DNA of 64,000 nucleotides from Collinsella tanakaei (GCF_021531055.1 NZ_JADYTL010000009.1:1-64000); one strand, 5' to 3'; positions 49,277-58,208 are shown, numbered from the stretch's first letter. Numbers and translations: made by a program. The notes: generated by a model not told the origin, from the sequence alone.

Positions 49277-50446
49277 TCACGGCAGGCACGTGCACCACAC
49301 CTCCTGATTGTGGTAGATGGCAAAATCGTCGAACCCCAGGCGCTCCGCCGCCGGCTGCTCGCCGTCGCAGACGCGCTCGAGCATGGCGAGCAGGTCGGTG
49401 CCCAGCTCGTCGATACTCGCGGTGCCCTCGATCGCACCCGAAGCGTCGAAATCCATGTTGTCGCCCATGCGGGCAAAGGTCTCGCCGTTACCCGTGACCT
49501 TGATGACGGGGATGAGCGGGTTGCCGATCGGCGTGCCGCGTCCTGTCGTGAAGATGAGCACCTGCGCCCCGCCGGCCGTCATGCCCGACACCGACTCGAT
49601 ATCGTAACCCGGCGTGTCCATGACCACCAGCCCGCGCCGCGCCGGAATCGCACCGTAGGGGATAACCTCGGCGATTGGCGAGGTGCCGCCTTTGGAGATG
49701 CCGCCAAGTGCCTTCTCCTCGAGCGTCGACAGACCGCCGGCCATGTTGCCGGGCGACGGGTTGGCCCCGCGCACGTCCACACCCGCTGCGGCGAAGCTCT
49801 CCTCGAGCCCATGCACGATCCGGTAGATGTCGTCGGACACCGCAGACGTGGCGCCGCGGGCCGCCAAAATGTCCTCGGTGCCGATAAGCTCGGTCGTCTC
49901 GCCGAGCATCACCGTGCCGCCCGCCGCGACGACGGCGTCGCCCACCACACCGACCGCCGGGTTGGCCGCAAGGCCGCTCGTGGCGTCCGAACCGCCGCAG
50001 TTGGTGCCCAAGACCAGGTCGGCCAAACCCATCTCACAGCGTTCGACGGTCGCCGCCTGTGCGACAAGGGCCTGCGCGAGTTCCGCACCGTGCGCCATCG
50101 CACGCTCGGAACCACCGCAGTCCTGAATCGTCATCACCTCGAGGGGCTTCTCACTCACCTCGCGGATGCGGGCGGCGAGCTCGTAGGGCTTCGTCGTCTC
50201 GCAGCCCAAGCCGACGAGCACCGTGCCGAACACGTTGGGGTTGAGCGTCAGATTCACAAGACAGCGACGCATGATCTCGATGCCCGAGCCCACCTGGCCG
50301 CAGCCCTTGGCACACGGCACCGCAACCGCGCCGGGCACCGCATCGGCGATGCGGCGCGCCACGACGTTGGCGCATCCGCAGGTGGAGAGCACGAGCACGT
50401 GGTTGCGAATGCCCACGCGACCATCAGGTCGCCGATAGCCCCTCAT
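49277..50446 (-). CDS. UxaA-family dehydratase large (catalytic) subunit
   Basis: The 389-aa protein matches the C-terminal catalytic domain of altronate/galactarate dehydratases: MRGYRRPDGRVGIRNHVLVL, GLGCETTKPYEL, GTNCGGSDATSGL, GNMAGGLSTLEEKALGG and VMDTPGYDIESVSG. It overlaps the SAF-subunit gene by 4 nt (ATGA), so the two form a heteromeric enzyme. A fused version lies at 39164-40666; the two catalytic domains are clearly related but not near-identical, so they probably have different substrates. Confidence 0.9.
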   Translation of the reverse strand: MRGYRRPDGRVGIRNHVLVLSTCGCANVVARRIADAVPGAVAVPCAKGCGQVGSGIEIMRRCLVNLTLNPNVFGTVLVGLGCETTKPYELAARIREVSEKPLEVMTIQDCGGSERAMAHGAELAQALVAQAATVERCEMGLADLVLGTNCGGSDATSGLAANPAVGVVGDAVVAAGGTVMLGETTELIGTEDILAARGATSAVSDDIYRIVHGLEESFAAAGVDVRGANPSPGNMAGGLSTLEEKALGGISKGGTSPIAEVIPYGAIPARRGLVVMDTPGYDIESVSGMTAGGAQVLIFTTGRGTPIGNPLIPVIKVTGNGETFARMGDNMDFDASGAIEGTASIDELGTDLLAMLERVCDGEQPAAERLGFDDFAIYHNQEVWCTCLP

Positions 50447-50757
50447 GCACCCACCCCCGTCCTCACGCTTTCGATGTTGTGGATATGAACGTAGCCACCG
50501 CGCTCGACATCGTCCGTCATGATGCCGATGACCTCACCGTACTTACGGGCAAGGTCCCCGGATGCCAAAGCGCGCAGGCAGATCTTGTGGAAGCGTGGGA
50601 TATCCTCCCTCGCAACCAGCTCGTCGACCGTCTCGCCGGATTTGGTCCGCACCGACACGGTCTCGCCGGCGGTAACAGGGTCGATGACGGTCGCGACGTC
50701 ATCCGCCGTCGCCATGATGAGCGCGCGCTTTGCCACGATGCCGATCGCCTCCCCCAT
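50443..50757 (-). CDS. UxaA-family dehydratase small (SAF-domain) subunit
   Basis: The 104-aa protein has the SAF pattern VTAGETVSVRTKSGETVDEL, EDIPRFHKICLRALASGD and KYGEVIG...GGYVHIHNIESVR. It is the stand-alone N-terminal part of altronate/galactarate-type dehydratases. The ATG at 50757 lies 2 nt after the preceding gene's stop, and its stop overlaps the catalytic subunit start. Confidence 0.9.
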   Translation of the reverse strand: MGEAIGIVAKRALIMATADDVATVIDPVTAGETVSVRTKSGETVDELVAREDIPRFHKICLRALASGDLARKYGEVIGIMTDDVERGGYVHIHNIESVRTGVGA

Positions 50758-50759
50758 CG

Positions 50760-51335
50760 CTACTTGCCCTCGTTCTTGCCAACCTGGGACAGCGGGTCCT
50801 TGAACTCGCCGAACCGGATATCGCCAAAGCGCTCCGCCACGTGATCGCGCACCCACTCGTAGGTCTCGCGCATGCGCGAGCTGCGCACCCACAGGCCGGA
50901 GAGCTGCAGCACGTAGTACACGCGGTCGGTACCGCTCGCATCCATCTGCGCCTGCATGTCGGGCGTGATCTCGTCGAACTGGTCGGCGGACTTGTAGCCC
51001 ATGATCTCGAGCATGAGGTCGTTGTTGCTCGCCGCCTTGAGGTCGACACTCAACACCTGGCTCCAGGGCAGGGTGATGACGTCCTCGGGCTTAGTGAGGT
51101 CGGTCACCCCGTCGGCGGTGAACTCGAACAGCGGACGGCGGTCGGCCATCTTGCGCACGCAGAACACCGCGCCGGCGATGAAGCACGCGGCGACCACGAC
51201 CGCGAGAATCGGCCACACCACGTTGCCGCCGCCCTGCGTGAAGCCGAGCGCGACGACGCACACGGCGATAATCGCATACGACAGGGCGATGGCGACGAGC
51301 CTTCGCGTGTCGTTATATACAACGAGTCGTTCCAT
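50760..51335 (-). CDS. STM3941-like two-helix membrane protein of unknown function
   Basis: The 191-aa protein begins MERLVVYNDTRRLVAIALSY and has two membrane helices (about 14-33 and 40-62). A soluble PH-like region follows with ADGVTDLTKPEDVITLPWSQ and a C-terminal helix. Proteins of this shape are found in sugar operons as unknowns. It is tightly packed in the operon between the HAD and SAF genes. Confidence 0.75.
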   Translation of the reverse strand: MERLVVYNDTRRLVAIALSYAIIAVCVVALGFTQGGGNVVWPILAVVVAACFIAGAVFCVRKMADRRPLFEFTADGVTDLTKPEDVITLPWSQVLSVDLKAASNNDLMLEIMGYKSADQFDEITPDMQAQMDASGTDRVYYVLQLSGLWVRSSRMRETYEWVRDHVAERFGDIRFGEFKDPLSQVGKNEGK

Positions 51336-51362
51336 CGGATAAACCTCGTATCGTTTCCAACG

Positions 51363-52079
51363 TTAGCGCAGGACTTCCATGAAGCCCACGACATCGGCCA
51401 GGCTGTCGAACGAGAGCACCGCCTCACTGCGGATCTTCTCGCGATTGCCCACGGGCTGGTCCAAAATCGGATAGCCCTCGGTGACCGAATCCATATTCGT
51501 CAGGTCGTCGAAAATGAACGCCGACGTGAAGCCGCCCGCATTGGCGGCGCAGATGCCCGCATAGCTGTCCTCGAGCACAAGGGTGTTGGCGGGATCGGCT
51601 CCGATGAGCCCCGCCGCCTTGAGGAAGATCTCGGGGTCGGGTTTGCCGTTTTCCACCTGCGTTCCGTCCACGATGTAGGGGAACGCATGGGTGAGGTACT
51701 CGGCCTCGAGATACTCGTCGATCAGCGAGCGGACCGACGAGCTGGCGAGCGCATAGGGGATGTTGCGCTCCTGCAGGTAGCTCAGCAGCTCCAGCAGGCC
51801 CTTCTTCTTGCCCACACGGCCGTTTTGCTCCATGCGCACGGCCGTTTTCTGCTTTTTGATGTACTCGCGCCAGGTGACGACATCCTTGTCCTCACCGAAC
51901 GCATGCTTGAGGCCGGCGACGACCTCGCGCTCGATCTTGCCGCAAAGACTCATGTACAGGGCGGGGTTCATCTGGAAGCCGAACGCGCGCGCCGTGCGCA
52001 GATATGCGCGGTAGCACATGCGCTCGCTATCGAAGATGAGGCCATCCATATCGAACAGCACAGCCTGAAACGGACCCAC
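51363..52079 (-). CDS. HAD-superfamily phosphatase/phosphoglucomutase-like protein
   Basis: The 238-aa protein has all HAD motifs: FDMDGLIFDSE (nucleophile Asp and acid Asp), ASSSVRSL (motif II), NGKPDPEIFLKAA (Lys) and LEDSYAGICAANAGG (motif III). The helical cap places it in the beta-phosphoglucomutase/YcjU/DOG-phosphatase group. In this operon it may remove the phosphate added by the PTS, which would explain how a UxaA-type enzyme for free sugar acids can act. Confidence 0.88.
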   Translation of the reverse strand: MGPFQAVLFDMDGLIFDSERMCYRAYLRTARAFGFQMNPALYMSLCGKIEREVVAGLKHAFGEDKDVVTWREYIKKQKTAVRMEQNGRVGKKKGLLELLSYLQERNIPYALASSSVRSLIDEYLEAEYLTHAFPYIVDGTQVENGKPDPEIFLKAAGLIGADPANTLVLEDSYAGICAANAGGFTSAFIFDDLTNMDSVTEGYPILDQPVGNREKIRSEAVLSFDSLADVVGFMEVLR

Positions 52080-52171
52080 GGGTGCTCCTTTGCGGTTGAA
52101 TGTCCATAAGAAAGGCCCGCACCCTCCTGCGGGTGCCGAAGGAGTGCGGGCCTGGGGGTGGAGGCGAGCTG

Positions 52172-53164
52172 TTACGCCCGGATCTCGTTCACCGGCTCCT
52201 CGCCGGCGACGAAGCGCTCAACGTCTCCCACGCACTTCTCGCCCATGCCGCGCAGGCACTCCTCCGTGTAGGCGGAGATATGCGGGCACACGAGAACCTT
52301 GGGATGGTTGAAGTAGGGGTCGTCGGCCGCAGGCGGCTCGTCGTGCATGACGTCGATCGCCAGCGCCTTGACGGTGCCGTCCGCGAGCGCGTCGAGCATC
52401 GCCGGCTGGTCGATGAGGTCGGCGCGCGCGTTGTTGACCACGTAGACGCCCTTCTTCATCTTGGCGAAGCACTCGGCGTTGAGGATGTGGAACGACGTCG
52501 GGTTGAGGTCGGCGTTGAGGGTCAGGATGTCGCAGTTGGAAACCACGGTATCCAGATCGGTGTACTCGAAGTCGACACCCTGGGCGCGCAGCTTGTCGGC
52601 CCAGTCATCGTGATGCACCGGATCGCAGGCCAGGACTTTGAGGTCGTAGCCGCGGGCCAGGATCTCGACGACGCGGGAACCGATGTTGCCGCAGCCGATG
52701 ATGCCGAGCGTCTTGCCCGACACGCCGTTGCCCACGAACTTGGCGCGCTCGGCCCAGCGGCCCTCGTTGGCGGCCACGTGGGAGTCGCTCACCTGACGCA
52801 TGGCGTCGAGCAGGATGGCGACGGCGCCCTCGGCGACCGCGTCACGCTCGACGAGCGGCGAGACCGTGGTGAGGATGCAGCCGGTCGCGTTGCAGGCCTT
52901 GACGTCGACGTTGTTGTAGCCGATGCCGTGGCGCGAGAGCAGCAGCAGATCGGTCTTGTGCTCGAAGAACTCCGCATCGAAAAACGGGGTCACCGACGAG
53001 ATGATGATGTTGTAGTCCTTGAGGGACTCGGCGAGCTCGGCGCCGTGGGCATCGCCCGCGACGCGCACGCGCTCGACCGTGCCGATCTTCTCAAGGCGCT
53101 CCATCTGGTCGGGGAAACGGGTCCCGAACGACGAGGAGTTCACGATAGCGATCTTGTAATCCAT
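52172..53164 (-). CDS. D-isomer-specific 2-hydroxyacid dehydrogenase
   Basis: The 330-aa NAD(P)-dependent enzyme has the Rossmann motif LGIIGCGNIGSRVVEIL, the catalytic Arg in VVNNARADLID, the Glu in DVMHDEPPAAD and the His in VLVCPHISAYTEEC. It would interconvert a 2-keto acid and a D-2-hydroxy acid. It lies between the PTS IIB gene and the HAD gene, so a sugar-acid intermediate is the expected substrate. Confidence 0.9.
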   Translation of the reverse strand: MDYKIAIVNSSSFGTRFPDQMERLEKIGTVERVRVAGDAHGAELAESLKDYNIIISSVTPFFDAEFFEHKTDLLLLSRHGIGYNNVDVKACNATGCILTTVSPLVERDAVAEGAVAILLDAMRQVSDSHVAANEGRWAERAKFVGNGVSGKTLGIIGCGNIGSRVVEILARGYDLKVLACDPVHHDDWADKLRAQGVDFEYTDLDTVVSNCDILTLNADLNPTSFHILNAECFAKMKKGVYVVNNARADLIDQPAMLDALADGTVKALAIDVMHDEPPAADDPYFNHPKVLVCPHISAYTEECLRGMGEKCVGDVERFVAGEEPVNEIRA

Positions 53165-53210
53165 AGGTTGAACTACCCAATACCTTTCTGTGTGAACCGC
53201 GAGGGCTCGA

Positions 53211-53705
53211 CTACTTGCCGCACTTGGCGAGGGCGGCGGCCAGGCCGACGTTCTCGGAAGACGGGATCTTCTGGAAGTACACGTTGACGCCCGCGTCGCC
53301 GATGGCCTTGGCGATGTCGGCGTCGTCGTCGGTCAGACCGACGGACTCGATGACCTTGGTGGAGCCGGGCTTGATGGCGATGCCGCCGACGTTGAGCTCC
53401 TTGATGGGCACGCCGCCGTCAACGGCGACCTTGGCGTAGGCCAGCGACTTGAAGATCAGGGCGACCTTGTCGTCGCCGAACTGGTCCTCGTTCCAACGGT
53501 CGACGAGACCCTGGGCGGAGTAGACCTTGATCTTGAGGCCGCCGGTGGACTGGGTGGACTCGTAGATCTCCTTCATGAACTCATCGTTGGCGGTGGCGTC
53601 GTCGATGACGTAGGCGGTGTTGGTGCCCTTGCCCTTGGTCCAGACCTGCATGACCTGGCCGTGGACGAGACGGTCGTCGATGCGCGCGAGGGTGATCTCA
53701 GACAT
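53211..53705 (-). CDS. PTS system mannose/fructose/sorbose-family IIB component
   Basis: The 164-aa cytoplasmic protein has the phospho-site His15 in RIDDRLVHGQVMQVW and the family pattern INVGGIAIKPGSTKV (here LNVGGIAIKPG). It takes phosphate from IIA and gives it to the sugar. It is separated from the IIA gene by a terminator-like hairpin (53736-53775), so its level may be tuned separately. Confidence 0.93.
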   Translation of the reverse strand: MSEITLARIDDRLVHGQVMQVWTKGKGTNTAYVIDDATANDEFMKEIYESTQSTGGLKIKVYSAQGLVDRWNEDQFGDDKVALIFKSLAYAKVAVDGGVPIKELNVGGIAIKPGSTKVIESVGLTDDDADIAKAIGDAGVNVYFQKIPSSENVGLAAALAKCGK

Positions 53706-53735
53706 GGTGTTACTCCTATCCCTAGAAGGTGACTA

Positions 53736-53775
53736 AAAAGGGGCACATATCCCCCATTAGGAGATATGTACCCCG
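53736..53775 (-). terminator. Intra-operon terminator between PTS IIA and IIB
   Basis: On the minus strand GGGGTACATATC pairs (one mismatch) with GATATGTGCCCC and is followed by TTTTTAG. It lies after IIC-IID-IIA and before IIB and the catabolic genes, and should stop part of the transcription. Confidence 0.75.
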
Positions 53776-53785
53776 TTGCGGCCGT

Positions 53786-54193
53786 TTACCCCTTGAGGTT
53801 GGCGCGATTGATGAGACGGGCGCCCATCTTGCCGGCCTCGAGCGCGGTGTTGGCGAGCTCATGGCCGTCCTCGGCGATCTCGAGCTGCTGGATCGTCTCG
53901 ATCAGCATGGGCATGTTCACGCCCAGGATGACGTCGCAGTCGACCTTGGCGACGCAGGCGAGCGCCACGTTGGAGGGGCTGCCGCCCATGAGGTCGCACA
54001 TGATGATGGTGTGCGCGCCCTCGGCGTCGTTCTTCTCGACGATCTCGAACGCCTTCTCGCGCAGGTCGTCGACGGACTGGCCGGGCACGAGGCCCAGGGC
54101 GTCGACGTTCTCCTGCTCGCCCATGATCATCTCGGCACTCTTCTTGAGCTCGATGCCGAACAGACCGTGGGTGATGATGAGGACCTTGTTCAT
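53786..54193 (-). CDS. PTS system mannose-family IIA component
   Basis: The 135-aa protein has the active-site His9 in VLIITHGLFG and the typical GANTIIMCDLMGGSPSN-like stretch (HTIIMCDLMGGSPSNVAL). It accepts phosphate from HPr. The gene lies 29 nt after IID. Confidence 0.93.
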   Translation of the reverse strand: MNKVLIITHGLFGIELKKSAEMIMGEQENVDALGLVPGQSVDDLREKAFEIVEKNDAEGAHTIIMCDLMGGSPSNVALACVAKVDCDVILGVNMPMLIETIQQLEIAEDGHELANTALEAGKMGARLINRANLKG

Positions 54194-54222
54194 GCGTATC
54201 GCTCCTTACAGCTCAAATCCGA

Positions 54223-55152
54223 TTAGAGGATGCCGATGACCGCGAGCACGATCAGGATGACCGTGAAGCCGAGCATGGCCTGGGTGACCTTCATGCCCTT
54301 CTTCTGGAAGAAGAAGAACAGGGCCATAACGGCGATCAGGGGCAGGATGCCGGGGATGATGCCGTCCAGGGTCTCCTGGAGGACGAAGGGCTTACCGGAC
54401 AGGTCGGCCTGGATCGGGGTGGACAGCTTGACGTAGCTGGCCGCCATGGCGCCCATCATGAACAGACCGAGCACGCCGAGCGCGTCGATGATGGACTTGA
54501 TGCGGCCGCCCTTCATGACCTCGAGCGCGGCGCGACGGCCCATGGTGTAGCCCATGCGGGTGAACAGGTAGCCGTAGATGAAGGTCGCGGTGGCGAAGCA
54601 CACGAACGGCATGACGGCACCGAGCGGGTTGCCCTCCTGGCACAGGCCCAGGAACAGCGAGATGCAGATGTACTGGACGGTACCGGAGTCGATGGAGTCG
54701 CCGACGCCCGCCAGCGGGCCCATCAGGCCGATCTTGGTGTTCTGGATCATCGTGGCGTCAAGCGCCTCCTCGCCGGCGTTGAGCGCCTTGGCGCGCTCCT
54801 CCTCGAGCGAGACGGTGATACCGGAGATGATGCCGCCGCCCCAGACAGCCTGGGTGTTGAAGAACTGCAGGTGGCGCTGAAGGGCCTCGGCCAGGAAGAC
54901 CTTGTTCTTGTAGAGCTTCTTGAGCACGGGGATCAGGCCGAAGCAGAACGCGGGGGCGATCATGCGGTCGAAGGTGTGGGGCACCTCGTTGGCCCACCAG
55001 AAGCGGAACCAGGTCTTGAGGATGTCCTTGTTGGTGATCTCGTCGGGCTTGTTGGCCTCGCCGAGCATCAAACGGGGATCGGCGTGGATCATGCCGTCTT
55101 CGTCTAGATAATCGTTGATATCCTGGGAAAGCTTCTCGACAGCTTCACTCAT
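54223..55152 (-). CDS. PTS system mannose-family IID component
   Basis: The 309-aa membrane protein has the IID marks FNTQAVWGGGIISGITVSLE, IGLMGPLAGVGDSIDSGTVQ and RAALEVMKGGRIKSI. It is somewhat longer than usual because of an N-terminal acidic stretch of about 35 residues. With IIC it forms the translocation channel. Confidence 0.94.
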   Translation of the reverse strand: MSEAVEKLSQDINDYLDEDGMIHADPRLMLGEANKPDEITNKDILKTWFRFWWANEVPHTFDRMIAPAFCFGLIPVLKKLYKNKVFLAEALQRHLQFFNTQAVWGGGIISGITVSLEEERAKALNAGEEALDATMIQNTKIGLMGPLAGVGDSIDSGTVQYICISLFLGLCQEGNPLGAVMPFVCFATATFIYGYLFTRMGYTMGRRAALEVMKGGRIKSIIDALGVLGLFMMGAMAASYVKLSTPIQADLSGKPFVLQETLDGIIPGILPLIAVMALFFFFQKKGMKVTQAMLGFTVILIVLAVIGIL

Positions 55153-55196
55153 CGTAAAATCCCTTCCTTTCTATGGATAGCAGGGGTCGGGCGCGA

Positions 55197-55958
55197 TTAG
55201 GCGTCGGCCTTCGTGGTGAACATGTTGTAGCAGAAGGCGATGATGACGCCGAAGACGGCCCAGGTGATCATCGTGATGCTCATGCCGGCCTGGGTGGTGA
55301 GCACGACCAGGAAGTAGGCCAGGAAGAAGAACACGAGCAGCTTGCGGGAGCCGATGACGTGCATGGTGATGGCGATACCGAGGGCGGCAAGACCACCGGA
55401 GACGACGTCGAGCGCGTGCAGCACGGGGCCGTCGCTGATCATGTTCATGAAGTCGGAGATGACCGGGGCGCCCAGGTACAGGGCGATGGTGATGGTCGGG
55501 ACGAACAGCGCGAAGCCGATGAGGGAGGGCACGAGGCCGATCCACAGCTGCAGGTTACGGGTGTCGGCCTTGAGGGCGCAGGCATCCATGCGGCTCACGC
55601 AGATCGTGTTCAGGAAGAAGCGGAGCTGGTAGAGGTAGCTGCCCATGAGGCCGACGGGCACGGCGATGGCGACAGCGGCCTCGGGGTCCAGGTCACCGAT
55701 GCAGGCGACGGACACGGCGATGGCGGAAGCCACCGCGGGCTCGGAGGGCATAGCGCCACCGGGGGCGACGACGCCCATGTAGATCAGCTGGATGGTCGCG
55801 GTGACGATCATGGCCTGGTGCATGTCGCCGAGGATCAGACCAACCCAGAAGCCCGCCATAAGCGGCGAGAAACGCATGGTGAGGGTTGCATAACCGAGTG
55901 CGCGCGATTCGATTGCCGCGACGAACAGGGCAATCAGCAATGCTTGCAATAGTGTCAT
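55197..55958 (-). CDS. PTS system mannose-family IIC component
   Basis: The 253-aa polytopic protein has the family signature IQLIYMGVVAPGGAMPSEPA and MAGFWVGLILGDMHQAMIV. It is the first gene of the operon that runs to HPr. The 553 bp between it and the divergent RpiR-type gene are AT-rich and hold promoters and candidate RpiR operators, no gene. Confidence 0.94.
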   Translation of the reverse strand: MTLLQALLIALFVAAIESRALGYATLTMRFSPLMAGFWVGLILGDMHQAMIVTATIQLIYMGVVAPGGAMPSEPAVASAIAVSVACIGDLDPEAAVAIAVPVGLMGSYLYQLRFFLNTICVSRMDACALKADTRNLQLWIGLVPSLIGFALFVPTITIALYLGAPVISDFMNMISDGPVLHALDVVSGGLAALGIAITMHVIGSRKLLVFFFLAYFLVVLTTQAGMSITMITWAVFGVIIAFCYNMFTTKADA

Positions 55959-56110
55959 TATGCCTTTCCTTTCTCTCCTCTTTTCCGGAAGACGACGGAG
56001 TGCGTCCGCTCCATTCCTCCCCCTCGTCCCGACGCGGGCCCTCCACGCCGAGACACTCCTTGGGCATATAGCCCCTATGACGAAGATTCTATGTGTTTTT
56101 CTATTGTTCC

Positions 56111-56130
56111 GAAAGAAATAATTTTTCTTT
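56111..56130. promoter_or_regulatory. Candidate RpiR operator 1
   Basis: AAAGAAA and TTTCTTT arms flank TAATT upstream of the PTS operon. The site resembles the GAAA...TTTC operators bound by many RpiR regulators. Confidence 0.45.
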
Positions 56131-56393
56131 TTGGTGAACGGTGTGTGAGTTATCGTCTACCGAATTTTGAGTAGTGCTCTGATGGAAATGTGGTAGGGCT
56201 GTTACTTGTCGTTCTTAGATGATTGATTCTGTTGTTCTCGCCGGTAATCTGCTATTTATGAACAGCAGCTCATATGATGTTCGTTTTCTTGCAATTCTAA
56301 ATGCAGCTGGTTAGCAAGATTCCTTTTTGGCCTTTTTAGCCGTTTACGGAACAAGTTGTACCGCTCGACGGGTTGGAACGGCGTACCCGTACC

Positions 56394-56412
56394 AGAAAAT
56401 ATTTTTTTTCCT
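56394..56412. promoter_or_regulatory. Candidate RpiR operator 2
   Basis: GAAAATATTTTTTTTC lies upstream of the rpiR-type gene in the same divergent region and shares the GAAAA...TTTC pattern with the site upstream of the IlvD/Edd gene. Confidence 0.4.
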
Positions 56413-56511
56413 TTCCGCGGGTGCCTCTTTCTTTATATTAGAAGCAGCGACATGTCGCATCAGGCTATACCTGCGGCGATGCTCGCATGACGTTACCGCC
56501 GGACCCGAAAA

Positions 56512-56514
56512 GTG
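56512..56514 (+). promoter_or_regulatory. Start codon of the RpiR gene with ambiguous ribosome binding site
   Basis: Two start codons are possible: ATG at 56512 (MITMARNTV) and ATG at 56521 (MARNTV). Neither has a strong purine-rich site; CCCGAAAAGTGA lies just upstream of the second one. Confidence 0.3.
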
Positions 56515-57372
56515 ATCACGATGGCACGCAACACCGTTCTGCTCAAGATCAAGTCGCTCTCGCCCGCGCTCTCCGCCAAGGAGCAGCGCATCGCCGACTT
56601 CATCCTCAACGACCCGCGCTTCGCCTCGCGCATGACCATCAACGAGATGGCCTCCGAACTTGGCGTGGCCGACTCGACGGTGTTCAAGTTCACCAAGAAG
56701 CTCGGCTATCGCGGCTTCCGCGATTTCCGCACCGACCTGCTCGCCGAGGAGTTCGACCCGCAGATCTCGATCCACGAGAACGTCGCTCCCGACGACGACC
56801 CGCTCACCGTGGCGCACAAGATCATCCATTCGAGCGCAAAGTCGCTCAACGACACGCTGGCGCTGCTCAAGGCCGAGGATCTGGAGCGCGCCCTCGACTT
56901 CTTACTCGGCTGCGCGCGCATCTCGTTTTACGGCTGCGGCGAGTCGGGCGTCATCGCGATGGACGCCTACCAGAAGTTCCTGCGCTCCCCCATCCCCTGC
57001 CATGCCGTCATGGACTCGCACATGCAGCTCATGCAGGCGGCGATGCTCACGCCGGACGACTGCGCGGTGGTCATCACCCACACCGGCGCCACGCGCGAGA
57101 TGTACGCCGTCGCGCAGCTCGCGCACAAGGCGGGCGCCCGCGTGATCCTCATCACGAGCTATCCCTCGCAAAGAATCTCCGAGTTCGCCGACATCACGTT
57201 CGTCTCCACCTCGGACGAGACGCGCTACCGCCCCGAATCGCTTTCGTGCCGCTATGCGCAGCTCGCGATCATCGACTCGCTGTATACGGCGATGATGTTC
57301 CGCCTGAACGACGGCGCCGAATCGCTCCACAAGATCCGCGAGGCGATCAACCTCATCAAGGACGAGAACTAA
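56512..57372 (+). CDS. RpiR-family transcriptional regulator (MurR/RpiR, HTH and SIS domains)
   Basis: The 286-aa protein has the N-terminal RpiR helix-turn-helix (KEQRIADFILNDPRFASRMT, MASELGVADSTVFKFTKKLG) and a C-terminal SIS domain (about 105-265) with ISFYGCGESGVIAMDAYQKF and CAVVITHTGATREM. The SIS domain binds a phosphosugar. It is divergent from the mannose-type PTS operon and probably controls it. True start may be 3 codons downstream. Confidence 0.93.
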   Translation: MITMARNTVLLKIKSLSPALSAKEQRIADFILNDPRFASRMTINEMASELGVADSTVFKFTKKLGYRGFRDFRTDLLAEEFDPQISIHENVAPDDDPLTVAHKIIHSSAKSLNDTLALLKAEDLERALDFLLGCARISFYGCGESGVIAMDAYQKFLRSPIPCHAVMDSHMQLMQAAMLTPDDCAVVITHTGATREMYAVAQLAHKAGARVILITSYPSQRISEFADITFVSTSDETRYRPESLSCRYAQLAIIDSLYTAMMFRLNDGAESLHKIREAINLIKDEN

Positions 57373-57388
57373 ACCGTGGAAGCGCGTG

Positions 57389-57440
57389 GGGCGAAATCAC
57401 GTCCGTCGTTTTCCCACGCGACGTTTTCCCACGCGGTCGC
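57389..57440. repeat. Short tandem and inverted repeat after the RpiR gene
   Basis: CGTTTTCCCACGCG is repeated twice in tandem (about 57409-57437) and can pair with the upstream CGCGTGGG. It lies between convergent genes and probably forms a terminator-like hairpin. Confidence 0.6.
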
Positions 57441-58208
57441 CTAACCGCTGTAGCGGGCCAGGAAGGCGCGGGTGCGCTCCTGCTGCGGTGCACCGAGCAC
57501 CTGCTCGGGCGTGCCCTGCTCCACGATGGCGCCGCCGTCCATGAACACGACGCGGTCGGCCACGTCGCGTGCGAATGCCATTTCGTGCGTGACGATGATC
57601 ATGGTGATGTCCTCGGCCGCAAGTTGGCGGATGACCTTCAGCACCTCGCCGGTAAGCTCGGGATCGAGCGCGCTGGTCGGTTCGTCGAAAAACAGAATGT
57701 CGGGATTCAAGGCGAGCGCCCGGGCGATACTCGCCCGCTGCTGCTGGCCGCCCGAAAGCTGGCAGGGCACCTTGTCCTCGTTGCCCGCCAGACCCATCTT
57801 CTCGATGAGCGAGCGCGCCTCGCGTTCGACCTCCGCCCGGTCGCGTTTTTGCACCGCGATCGGTGCGTCCATGATGTTGCGCAGCACCGTCATATGCGGA
57901 AAGAGGTTGTAGCTCTGGAACACCAGCCCGAAGCGGCTCTTTGCTTGGCGGAGCTGATCGCCCTTGACGTAGGTCACGCGCCCGTCGGACGCGGTGCTCG
58001 CGACTGTCAGGTCCCCATAGCGCAACGAGCCCGCATCGATCTGCTCGAGCGTGGTCGCGCAGCGCAGCAGGGTCGACTTACCGCCGCCCGACGGGCCGAT
58101 GATCGCCACGACCTCACCCGGATAGACGTCGAGCGAGATGTCGCGCAGCACCGTGTGCTCGCCGAACGCCTTGCCCACGTGCTCCATCGAAAAGACCGGC
58201 TCTGCCAT
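57441..58208 (-). CDS. Polar amino acid ABC transporter, ATP-binding protein
   Basis: The 255-aa protein starts after AAGGAGAGG. It has Walker [14 protein letters not shown], signature [17 protein letters not shown], Walker [16 protein letters not shown] and the switch His in [17 protein letters not shown], as in GlnQ. It is the third gene of a binding protein-permease-ATPase operon. Confidence 0.95.
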   Translation of the reverse strand: MAEPVFSMEHVGKAFGEHTVLRDISLDVYPGEVVAIIGPSGGGKSTLLRCATTLEQIDAGSLRYGDLTVASTASDGRVTYVKGDQLRQAKSRFGLVFQSYNLFPHMTVLRNIMDAPIAVQKRDRAEVEREARSLIEKMGLAGNEDKVPCQLSGGQQQRASIARALALNPDILFFDEPTSALDPELTGEVLKVIRQLAAEDITMIIVTHEMAFARDVADRVVFMDGGAIVEQGTPEQVLGAPQQERTRAFLARYSG

